A stretch of DNA of 64,000 nucleotides from RH-AL1 sp964235705 (lineage in GTDB: Bacteria > Pseudomonadota > Alphaproteobacteria > Rhizobiales > Beijerinckiaceae). This document shows positions 1 through 7,556 of this stretch, one piece after another. The stretch is taken from the NCBI GenBank assembly GCA_964235705.1, contig CAXSDP010000001.1, forward strand, positions 83,120-147,119. The letters run 5' to 3'. Both the position numbers and the translations under genes were made by a program. The notes below the pieces were generated by a model. The model did no database searches, was not told the DNA's origin, and was given only the letters and a program-made list of their open reading frames with translations. Every line of letters starts with the position of its first letter. Positions within the stretch are counted from its first letter, which is position 1.

Positions 1-399
1 GTGGTGATCGAGCGTTTCATCGCCACCTTCGGCATGGGTCGGACGATCGAGCTGCCGGAGGACGCGCTACGGGTTCCCTTCGAGACGTTCTCGGGGACGG
101 ATCTCGGTGTCCTGCGACCCGCGCCGCCCCCACCCGATCCCGCTCCGATCCCCGATCCCGCTTCAACCGAGGTCGCCGTACCTGAAACCATCTCGGCCGA
201 CCCGTCGCCCGAACCCGCCGCGTCCGAGCCAGCGCCGGCCGCCCCCGCACCCGATGACCCGGCCACGCCGCCCGTGGTCGACCCGACCGAACCGCGGTCA
301 CCGGATCTTCCCCCGCTGCGAGGGGACGCATCGTTGGAACACGCGCCATCCGAGCCGCCGACGCTCGAAACCTCGTCCGGAGGCCCTGTGCCCCGGTGA
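1..399 (+). CDS. Unknown Pro/Ala-rich protein, possibly a 3' fragment
   Basis: The reading frame is open at the first base of the window and ends at TGA 397-399. The GTG at base 1 may therefore be internal, and this could be the C-terminal part of a larger protein. The first ~38 residues look like folded sequence (ERFIATFGMGRTIELPED). The remaining ~94 residues are a low-complexity tail rich in Pro, Ala, Glu and Ser, of the kind seen in envelope or linker regions. I recognise no domain. The next gene is a cell-wall hydrolase-like lipoprotein about 120 bp downstream on the same strand. Confidence 0.4.
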   Translation: MVIERFIATFGMGRTIELPEDALRVPFETFSGTDLGVLRPAPPPPDPAPIPDPASTEVAVPETISADPSPEPAASEPAPAAPAPDDPATPPVVDPTEPRSPDLPPLRGDASLEHAPSEPPTLETSSGGPVPR

Positions 400-520
400 T
401 CCCCTGACGAGCGGCGGCGAGGGTTGGCGCGACACGGCCGATGGAAACGCTTATGAGTCGACGCGGGCCCAAACTCGTGACGTTAACGGGGCGTTCGCGT
501 ATCGAGGATAACTTGAGGGG

Positions 521-1291
521 ATGAGTTCCCGCGTGAATCGATCCGGCCGCTGGCGTTTGCCGCGTTTCCTTACCGTGCTCGCCGCCGCGTTGGTGGCGAC
601 GGGCCTCACCGCTTGCGCGCCCGACGTCGCCAACAGTCCCTATCCCTCGCCGCTCGCCTTCGCGATCCAAGGTATCGACGTTTCCAAGTACCAGGGCGAC
701 GTCGATTGGAACGCGGTGGCGGGCTCCGGCGTGCAGTTCGCCTGGATCAAGGCGACGGAAGGGGGTGACTACCTCGACGAGAAGTTCAGGCAGAACTGGG
801 AGCTGTCGCGCGCCGCCGGCCTCCGACGCGGCGCCTACCATTTCGTGTACTGGTGCCGCTCCGCCCGCGACCAGGCGGCCTGGTTCCTGGCCAACGTGCC
901 CAACGATCCCAGTGCCTTGCCGCCCGTGCTCGACGTCGAGTGGAATCCAACGTCGCGAACCTGTCCCGGCAAGATCTCCCGGGAAGCGGCGCTCGCCGAC
1001 ATGAGGGTGATCCTCGAGGCCATGGAGCGCGCTTATGGCAAGCGTCCGGTGATCTACACGTCGGTCGATTTCCACCGCGACGTGTTGCAGGGCGAGTTCC
1101 TCGACTACCCGATGTGGGTGCGCAGCGTGAAGGCCTACCCGGCCGTGCGTTACGGTGAGCGTCGATGGCACTTTTGGCAGCACACCGCCACCGGACAGGT
1201 GCCGGGCGTCCACGGCTACGTCGACCGAAACTGTTATTACGGCAGCCTGTCCGATTGGCAGACGTGGTTGGAGCAGCAGGTGCAGGGTTGA
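521..1291 (+). CDS. GH25 lysozyme-like lipoprotein
   Basis: This is a glycoside hydrolase family 25 (N-acetylmuramidase-type) protein of 256 aa that would cleave peptidoglycan or a related glycan. Residues 1-32 form a lipoprotein signal ending in the lipobox LTAC (Cys32). The family signature GIDVSKYQG (D53) starts the barrel, and the catalytic pair lies in LDVEWN (D138, E140), so the active site looks intact. The ATG at 521 follows a GAGGGG directly, which is too close for an ideal ribosome site, so a GTG at 533 is an alternative. The nearby exopolysaccharide-type genes suggest an envelope role; that is inference. Confidence 0.88.
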   Translation: MSSRVNRSGRWRLPRFLTVLAAALVATGLTACAPDVANSPYPSPLAFAIQGIDVSKYQGDVDWNAVAGSGVQFAWIKATEGGDYLDEKFRQNWELSRAAGLRRGAYHFVYWCRSARDQAAWFLANVPNDPSALPPVLDVEWNPTSRTCPGKISREAALADMRVILEAMERAYGKRPVIYTSVDFHRDVLQGEFLDYPMWVRSVKAYPAVRYGERRWHFWQHTATGQVPGVHGYVDRNCYYGSLSDWQTWLEQQVQG

Positions 1292-1397
1292 GCCCACCCG
1301 TGGCTCGTCGCCCTCCTGCCGGCCAGCCGAGGTCGAAGGGGCGGCTCGGGGACGTTGCCTCCTTCGATCCGCACGGTTAGTGTGAGACACAATTAAC

Positions 1398-2030
1398 TTG
1401 GATGCATCCGTGCTGCTTGCCTTCTGCGCGCTCGCCGCCGGTTACCTCGCCGGGTCGATCCCCTTCGGCGTCATCATCACCCGGCTGGCCGGCGCGACGG
1501 ACCCACGCCAAGTCGGATCTCGAAACATCGGTGCCACCAACGTGCTGCGCACGGGCCGCAAGGACCTCGCGGTCCTGACGCTCGTCGCCGACGCCCTGAA
1601 GGGGACCGTCGCGGTGCTGGCCTTCGCCCGCGCGGGCGAAGGCGACATCGCGCTCGTCGCCGCGCTCGGTGCCTTCCTCGGGCATCTCTACCCCGTCTTC
1701 CTCGGCTTCAAGGGCGGCAAGGGCGTGGCGACCTTCCTCGGCTGCCTGCTCGGCGTGGCGTGGCCGGCGGGGCTTTCGTTCATCGCGCTTTGGCTCCTGG
1801 TCGCCCTGGTCACGCGTTACTCCTCGGCAGCGGCCTTGCTGGCCAGCGCCCTTTCCCCGCTCGCGCTCCTGCTGCTTGGTCGCCAGGAGGCCGCGGCGCT
1901 GTTCGCGCTGCTCGCGGCCGGCTTGTGGATCAAGCACTGGGCCAACATCGATCGCTTGCTGCACGGAACGGAGAGCCGGATCGGCGCCGCCGGCAAACGA
2001 AACGATGGCGAGAGCGGGCAGGTGGCATGA
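1398..2030 (+). CDS. plsY: Glycerol-3-phosphate acyltransferase PlsY
   Basis: PlsY is an integral membrane enzyme that moves the acyl group from acyl-phosphate to sn-glycerol-3-phosphate, the first step of phospholipid synthesis. The 210-aa product has the family layout of several hydrophobic segments with motif 1 GSIPFG (residues 19-24), motif 2 around GSRNIGATNVLR (40-51) and motif 3 FKGGKGVAT. Motif 2 usually reads GSGN; an Arg here replaces the Gly. The start is a TTG at 1398, since the nearby ATG at 1402 is out of frame; GTG 1410 is another option. dprA follows with overlap or near-overlap. Confidence 0.92.
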   Translation: MDASVLLAFCALAAGYLAGSIPFGVIITRLAGATDPRQVGSRNIGATNVLRTGRKDLAVLTLVADALKGTVAVLAFARAGEGDIALVAALGAFLGHLYPVFLGFKGGKGVATFLGCLLGVAWPAGLSFIALWLLVALVTRYSSAAALLASALSPLALLLLGRQEAAALFALLAAGLWIKHWANIDRLLHGTESRIGAAGKRNDGESGQVA

Positions 2031-2043
2031 ACGGGCAGGGATT

Positions 2044-3297
2044 TTGAGCGGATCGGACGACATCCCGGTCGCCTTCGATCCCGCGCGGCGGTTCGCGTGG
2101 CTGCGGCTTTGGCGATCGGAGAACGTCGGGCCGCGAACCTTCTCGACGCTGTTGAAGCGTTTCGGGTCGGCGGAGGCGGCGCTCGACGCCTTGCCGGGCC
2201 TCGTCGCGCGGGGCAATCCAGGTCGCCCGATCCGTATCGCGCGACCCGCCGACATCGAGGAGGAGCTCGCGCAGGCGGAGCGTCTGGGCGCTCGCTTCCT
2301 TTGCTTGGACGAACCGGGCTATCCCGCACCGTTGCGCGCGATCGATACCGCCCCCGCCGTGATCGCCGTGCGGGGACGAATCGAGATCCTCGACCGTCCG
2401 GCGGTCGCCATCGTCGGCTCGCGCAACGCGTCCGCCGCCGGTCTCGCCTTCGCCGAGCGGATGGCGCGCGGCCTCGCCCAGTCCGGCTACGTCATCGTGT
2501 CGGGTTTCGCGCGCGGGATCGACGCGCGAGCGCACCGCGCGGCGCTGGCGACCGGCACGGTCGCCGTGCTGGCCGGCGGTCACGACCGGCTGTACCCCGC
2601 CGACCAAGGACCTTTCATGGAGGCGTTGCTGGAAGATGGGGCGGCGGTGAGCGAGATGCCCTTCGGTTGGGAAGCGCGCGGCCGCGACTTCCCCCGGCGC
2701 AACCGCTTGGTGTCCGGCCTGTCGATGGGGATCGTCGTCGTCGAGGCGGCACGTCGGTCCGGCTCCCTCATCACCGCCCGCTTCGGCGCCGATCAGGGAC
2801 GTGAGGTCTTCGCCGTTCCGGGTTCCCCGCTCGACCCCCGGGCCGAGGGCACCAACGACCTGATCCGCGATGGCGCGACCTTCTGCGCCGACGTCGACGA
2901 CGTGCTTCGCGCCCTCGCCGACCGCGTTCCCGGTCGCGAAGACCTTTTCTCCGAACCGCCCTCGGCCGGGCCGCCGCTCTGGGACGAACTCGACTTGTTC
3001 CCCGAGCAGCCCGGTCCGATCGACGCCGGTCGCGCCGCCTTCGGCGAGGCGGCCACCCCGTCGTTTCGCGCGCAGCTCGTCCCGGCCCCACCCGCCACGA
3101 CGACGATCGACGAGGTGGGAAGGCCACCCCTCGAACGCGTCGCCGGGTGCCTCGGGCCCGCCCCCGTTTCCATCGATGAGTTGGCCCGCGCGACGGAACT
3201 GCCGGTCCGTCAGGTGCGGGGTGCGATCCTGGAGCTGGAGATCGCCGGCCGCATCGAGCGGCACGGTGGAGGGCTCGTCTCGCTGCTCACGGACTGA
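2044..3297 (+). CDS. dprA: DNA-processing protein DprA
   Basis: DprA binds incoming single-stranded DNA and loads RecA during natural transformation. The 417-aa product has an N-terminal helical domain (WLRLWRSENVGPRTF), the Rossmann-like DprA core with VGSRNASAAG, SGFARGID and ADQGREVFAVPGS, and a C-terminal winged-helix (DprA_WH-type) end preceded by a Pro-rich linker. I prefer the TTG at 2044, which gives the usual spacing to the helical domain and has a purine-rich GGGCAGGGA upstream. An in-frame ATG at 2005, inside plsY, is the alternative. The plsY-dprA pairing is common in this group. The gene converges on the dehydrogenase with a 3-bp gap. Confidence 0.93.
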   Translation: MSGSDDIPVAFDPARRFAWLRLWRSENVGPRTFSTLLKRFGSAEAALDALPGLVARGNPGRPIRIARPADIEEELAQAERLGARFLCLDEPGYPAPLRAIDTAPAVIAVRGRIEILDRPAVAIVGSRNASAAGLAFAERMARGLAQSGYVIVSGFARGIDARAHRAALATGTVAVLAGGHDRLYPADQGPFMEALLEDGAAVSEMPFGWEARGRDFPRRNRLVSGLSMGIVVVEAARRSGSLITARFGADQGREVFAVPGSPLDPRAEGTNDLIRDGATFCADVDDVLRALADRVPGREDLFSEPPSAGPPLWDELDLFPEQPGPIDAGRAAFGEAATPSFRAQLVPAPPATTTIDEVGRPPLERVAGCLGPAPVSIDELARATELPVRQVRGAILELEIAGRIERHGGGLVSLLTD

Positions 3298-3300
3298 GCG

Positions 3301-4518
3301 TCACGCGGTGACCGGCACCAGCGTCGGGGCATCCCCCTCGGGCGTGTCGTCCGCCGGATCCGTCGTCGGCGCCCCGGCGTCCGTGCCCTCGCTCGCCGCG
3401 CGATCGACATCGCCGAAGGATCCGATCGAGAAACGCAGGACCGGCTTGACGATCGCGCTCCCCGCGAGTGCCGCCAGGGCGTCGTTGACCCGATCGAAGG
3501 GGAAGAAGGTCACGATCCGCTCGAGGGGCAGCGAGCGCTCGGCGTGGAGGGCGGCCAGCGCCGGGATGATGGACGGCGGCGCGACGTCGACGTCGGCGCC
3601 GACGAGGATGGTCTCGCCGCCGCTTCCCTGACCTTGGAGGTCGGCGGGCAGGCCGACGGTGGGGTGGAGGAGGGCGCAGCTGCCACCCGGCCTCAGGCTG
3701 TCGAGGCATGCCGTGATCGCGCCGGCGTGCCCGGTCGTGTCGATGGCGAAGCGCGCCCCGTCGGCGATCACGCTCCTAACGACGGTCGGCAGGTCGTCGT
3801 CGGTGTGCACCGCGATGGTCGCGCCGCATTCAAGCGCGAGGTTGCGCCCGGTGAGGCGCGGGTCGGCGACGACGATGGTGGCCGCGCCCCGCGCCTTGGC
3901 CACCATGCACGCGATCAAGCCGACGGCGTCCGCGCCGGTGACGACGAGCGTGTCGCCCTCGCCCACGGCGAAGTTCCGCATCACGGTGCCGGCGCCCACG
4001 AGCAGTTCGCCGCCGAGGCAGGCGAGGAGCTCGAGCGCCGCGCCCACCGGGACTTTGACGGCGTCGCGCGCGCGGCAGACCACGTGGGTGGCGAACGAGG
4101 ATTGTCCGTGGAAGAAGCCATAAATCCCGCCCGTGCCGTCGTCCTGCGTGAGCGGCGTCGAGCCGTCGGGGCGCTTGCCACGGAGGTTGAGGGCGGCGAA
4201 GTCGAGGCAGGAGAGCGGGCGACCGGCGGCGCAGTTCACGCAGGCACCGCAGAACGCTGGCCCGATCACGACGGCGTCACCGGCCACGATGTCGACGACA
4301 CCCTCACCCACGTGTTCCACGATGCCGGCGGCCTGCGAGCCGGGAACGAAGGGCAGGGTGATGGCCAGCGACCCGGCGATGGCGTCGAGATCCGCCTGCG
4401 CCACGCCGGCGGCGACGAGGCGAACGACGAGTTCGCCGGCGCGCGGCCCTTCCAGGTCAACGCCCTCGATCGAGAGGGGGGCGTCGTGGGCGCGGGCGAC
4501 TGCGGCTTTGATCCTCAC
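3301..4518 (-). CDS. Medium-chain (zinc-type) dehydrogenase, catalytic zinc ligands altered
   Basis: This 405-aa protein of the medium-chain dehydrogenase/reductase superfamily has an N-terminal GroES-like domain, a Rossmann domain (VVTGADAVG, ~193-200) and an unusual acidic/Pro tail (~375-405). The structural-zinc lobe is complete: C90, C93, C96 and C104. At the catalytic zinc site the expected Cys-His (usually GVCHTD) reads GVAQAD (A40, Q41), and the expected PGHE reads PGSQ (S61, Q62); only the third ligand position may survive (C167). It may be a non-zinc oxidoreductase or a degenerate paralogue. The substrate cannot be told. It converges with dprA and stands alone. Confidence 0.85.
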   Translation of the reverse strand: MRIKAAVARAHDAPLSIEGVDLEGPRAGELVVRLVAAGVAQADLDAIAGSLAITLPFVPGSQAAGIVEHVGEGVVDIVAGDAVVIGPAFCGACVNCAAGRPLSCLDFAALNLRGKRPDGSTPLTQDDGTGGIYGFFHGQSSFATHVVCRARDAVKVPVGAALELLACLGGELLVGAGTVMRNFAVGEGDTLVVTGADAVGLIACMVAKARGAATIVVADPRLTGRNLALECGATIAVHTDDDLPTVVRSVIADGARFAIDTTGHAGAITACLDSLRPGGSCALLHPTVGLPADLQGQGSGGETILVGADVDVAPPSIIPALAALHAERSLPLERIVTFFPFDRVNDALAALAGSAIVKPVLRFSIGSFGDVDRAASEGTDAGAPTTDPADDTPEGDAPTLVPVTA

Positions 4519-4699
4519 GTGAAACCTTCCTACCGCGTCGATGGACCGGAGCGGGCCGCGCGATACTTTTCGTGTGCGAGAACGATGATCGGGATCGAAC
4601 GATGATCGAGGCTCGCAGCATGCGCGGACCTCGCTCGGGCGCTGAGAGGATGTCGCACCAAGGTGGGATCGACGGCGGCGATGGTCGTGTCGGTGCTCG

Positions 4700-5479
4700 T
4701 CACAGGGCTAGTTCCACACGCACCGGCACGTGGTCCGACGGCTTGTCCTCGGCACGCTTGTCCTTGTCGATCGTCACCGCGCGAAGCCGATCCGTCGCCT
4801 GCGGGGATAGTAGGAGGTGATCGATGCGCAGGCCCCTATCCTTCTGCCACGCACCGGCCTGGTAATCCCAGAACGTGTAAACGCCGGCCGCGTCGGTGGT
4901 CGCACGCAGGGCATCGGTCAGGCCGAGGTTGAGCAGGGTGCGGAAGCAGGCGCGGGTCTGCGGTTTGTAGAGCGCGTCGGCGATCCAGTCCTGGGCCTGG
5001 AAAGCGTCGCGCGCGTCCGGGATGACGTTGTAATCGCCGGCGAGGACGAGCGGTTCTTCCAGGGCCAGCAGCGCGCGGGCGCGGGCGGTCAGCCGGTTCA
5101 TCCAGGCGAGCTTGTAGGGGTACTTGTCCGAGTCGACCGGGTTGCCGTTGGGCAGGTAAAGGCAGCACACCCGCACCGGCGCGGCCTCGGTGGTGACGAC
5201 CGCCTCGATGTAGCGCGACTGCGCGTCCGCATCGTCGCCCGGCAGGCCGTTCTCGACGTCCATGGGTCGCTTGGACAGGATGGCGACGCCGTTGAACCCT
5301 TTCTGCCCGTGCACGGCGACGTTGTATCCCTCCGCCTCGACGTCGGCGCGCGGGAACTGGTCGTCGGTGCATTTCAGCTCTTGCAGGCACAGCACGTCGG
5401 GGCCGACCTCGCGCAGGTAGCGCAACAGGTGCTCGAGCCGCATCCGCACGGAGTTGACGTTCCAGGTCGCGATTTGCAC
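4700..5479 (-). CDS. xth: Exodeoxyribonuclease III
   Basis: Exonuclease III / AP endonuclease removes 3' blocking groups and cuts at abasic sites in base-excision repair. The 259-aa product has the expected length and the EEP-fold residues: NVNS near the N-terminus, E34 in LQELK, GDYN and the terminal PSDHVPV. The open frame extends upstream, but family length and the sequence QIATWNVNSVR fix the start at the GTG at 5479. It is about 35 bp downstream of the glycosyltransferase stop on the same strand, so it could be transcribed with the polysaccharide genes. Confidence 0.95.
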   Translation of the reverse strand: MQIATWNVNSVRMRLEHLLRYLREVGPDVLCLQELKCTDDQFPRADVEAEGYNVAVHGQKGFNGVAILSKRPMDVENGLPGDDADAQSRYIEAVVTTEAAPVRVCCLYLPNGNPVDSDKYPYKLAWMNRLTARARALLALEEPLVLAGDYNVIPDARDAFQAQDWIADALYKPQTRACFRTLLNLGLTDALRATTDAAGVYTFWDYQAGAWQKDRGLRIDHLLLSPQATDRLRAVTIDKDKRAEDKPSDHVPVRVELAL

Positions 5480-5514
5480 GCCATTCCCTTCGCACAAGTA
5501 TCCGTCACGTCGCC

Positions 5515-7542
5515 CTAGCCCAGGGCCGCCTGCCAGCTGTACAGGCTGAGGCCGGGATGGAAAGTGGGATCGTCGCGCAACGCGTGGCGCCAACGCTCGA
5601 CGAAGATCGCGCGCTCACGGTCGTAAACGGTGAGGCGCCGCAGCGTCGCGCCCCCGCGACTCGCCGATTCCTCGTGCATGAGGTGAACGGATGGGTCGAC
5701 GATCGTCTGCCATCCCCGCTCGTTCAGCTTGAGGCAGAGATCGATGTCGCTCAACTCGACCGGCAGGTGCGTTTCGTCGAACCCCCCCACGGCCTCGAAT
5801 TTCTCCCGCGCGAGGGCGAGGCAAGCGCCTGTCACCGCCGCGACCTCGTGGACGACGCCGTTGCGGTGGGCCCAGCCGGGATCGTCGGCCGGCGCCAGCG
5901 CGCCGAAATGCCCGGCGCTCTCGCCCATGCCGACGAGCACGCCGACGTGCTGGATGCGTCCGTCGGGATAGCTGAGCTTGGCGCCGACCGCGCCGACGGA
6001 TGGATGGAGGGCGTGCGCGGCCAAGCGATCGAGCCAACCCGGCGTCAGCACCTCCGTGTCGTCGTTGAGGAAGACGAGCACGTCGCCGCGCGAGGCACGC
6101 GCCGCCTCGTTGCACATCCGCGAGAAGTTGAAAGGGCCCGGATACGACAACACCAGGACGTCCGGTTGCCTTCGCAGCCCGTCGAGCAGGACGGCCGTTT
6201 CCGCGCCGAGGCTGCCGTTATCGATCACGACGACCTGGTAGCCGCCGCTCGCCGCGTTCGCCCGCACGCTGGCGAGGAGGCGCGACAGCAGGACGGGATG
6301 GTCGCGCGTCGGTATCACGAGCGCCGCCGTGGCCGCCGCCGTGGCACGGACGGCGACCGGCGCGCGGTGCGGGGCCGCGCGCGGCGCGACCTGTCCCAAG
6401 ATGCGCGGCGCGACCTGTCCCAAGATGCGGCGCAGCGGTTGGATCGCGCCGGCCGGTAACGCGTCGATGACGGAGGCGGGGATTTCCCCCGAAGCGAGGT
6501 AGGATGATCTCGCCTGCCCGGGCCAGCCGGCGATGTCGCGGACGAACAGCCAATCGTTGATGTAAGGCTCGGCCCCTTGCAGGCGGGGACTCCAGCCGGG
6601 CTTCAGCGCCGGAACCAGCCCGCCGCCCCCTCCCGCGCGAACCGAGGCATCGTGGAAGATGGCGTCGCCGTAGAAGACCAGGCACGCGGGGTCGCGGTGG
6701 GCCCGTTCGACCATTGTGGCGAGGGCGTTGGGGTCCGGAACGTCGCCCGCCGCCAGAACGCACGTCCAATCGCCCGCCCCGCCGGCATCGAAGCCTCCGA
6801 CGGATGCCGCCACCGTGACGCGGGCGTCGGCGGCGAGCGGGAAGGGCGGGGCGGGCGTGACCGTCGCCGTCCATCGGGTGAACACCTGGGCCCGAAGGGC
6901 GGCCAGCGTCCGCTCCAACGGCTCCCGTCGCCCGTCGTGGCGCACGAGGAGGCGCATGGCCCGCGCCTGATCCCAAACCACGCGTGGCCTGTCGATGCCG
7001 GCGAGGTCGAGGGGGCGTGTCCGCGCACGCCGCCACCCCTCGAAATGCGCGAGTGCCGTCGACCCGATCGCCCAAGCGAGGTTGACATCCGACTCCGGCC
7101 CCCAGCCGATCAGCCGGGTCAGGATGGCGCTGCGCGTCGCGCGCGGCCGGTTGCGCAGTCCCCGTAGGAGCAACGCCGGCCAGGCCTCGCGCCGCACGCC
7201 CTCGATGGCGAAGGCGAAAGGGCCCGGCCTGTTGGTGGGGCTGACCGACAAGCGGGCGGTGTCGCGTGGCACGCGACCGCTCCATGAGCCGGCACCGATG
7301 ATCGGCGCGGCGGCGATCCGCTCGACGACGCCGCCGTCTTCCCGAATGAAGCGCAGCACCGGACGCGCCGGCACGTCCCAGAGACTCGAGCGATAGGTGA
7401 TGGTGACGAAGCGTCCCCGCAGCCCGGTCGCGTCGAAACCCTCGACGCGTAGCCAGGGATCGCGGCTCATGGCGACCAAGCCGTCCGCGTCCTCGACGTC
7501 GAACTCCGGCCGCAGAATGAAGTTGGCCCGGTGGTCGCGCAT
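5515..7542 (-). CDS. Two-domain GT2 family glycosyltransferase
   Basis: The 675-aa product ends in a canonical GT-A domain (~407-675): LVIPTRDHP, VVVIDNGS, a metal-binding FLNDDTEV (~491-498), VGAKLSYPDGRIQHVG and HEESASRGG, like O-antigen or rhamnosyl-type transferases. Residues ~190-345 resemble the first GT-A domain of two-domain enzymes of this type (LKPGWSP... NDWLFVRD), but the usual DHDD reads AAGD, so that half looks degenerate. A perfect 8-residue tandem repeat ILGQVAPR occupies 373-388 in the interdomain linker. The start is ATG 7542, just beyond the stop of the upstream Wzz-like gene. It probably builds an exopolysaccharide or O-antigen repeat unit; the sugar is unknown. Confidence 0.85.
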   Translation of the reverse strand: MRDHRANFILRPEFDVEDADGLVAMSRDPWLRVEGFDATGLRGRFVTITYRSSLWDVPARPVLRFIREDGGVVERIAAAPIIGAGSWSGRVPRDTARLSVSPTNRPGPFAFAIEGVRREAWPALLLRGLRNRPRATRSAILTRLIGWGPESDVNLAWAIGSTALAHFEGWRRARTRPLDLAGIDRPRVVWDQARAMRLLVRHDGRREPLERTLAALRAQVFTRWTATVTPAPPFPLAADARVTVAASVGGFDAGGAGDWTCVLAAGDVPDPNALATMVERAHRDPACLVFYGDAIFHDASVRAGGGGGLVPALKPGWSPRLQGAEPYINDWLFVRDIAGWPGQARSSYLASGEIPASVIDALPAGAIQPLRRILGQVAPRILGQVAPRAAPHRAPVAVRATAAATAALVIPTRDHPVLLSRLLASVRANAASGGYQVVVIDNGSLGAETAVLLDGLRRQPDVLVLSYPGPFNFSRMCNEAARASRGDVLVFLNDDTEVLTPGWLDRLAAHALHPSVGAVGAKLSYPDGRIQHVGVLVGMGESAGHFGALAPADDPGWAHRNGVVHEVAAVTGACLALAREKFEAVGGFDETHLPVELSDIDLCLKLNERGWQTIVDPSVHLMHEESASRGGATLRRLTVYDRERAIFVERWRHALRDDPTFHPGLSLYSWQAALG
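6379..6426. repeat. Perfect 24-bp tandem duplication
   Basis: Two identical 24-bp copies (6379-6402 and 6403-6426) lie in frame in the glycosyltransferase gene and duplicate eight residues of the linker between its two domains. Confidence 0.95.
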
Positions 7543-7556
7543 GCGGGCCGGTCGGC

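Noticed and set aside
17..1390. Long minus-strand open frame of 457 codons over the GH25 gene
   Set aside because: It is the antisense shadow of a clear GH25 lipoprotein; its sequence is Arg/Gly-rich without any domain. High GC makes such frames common here.
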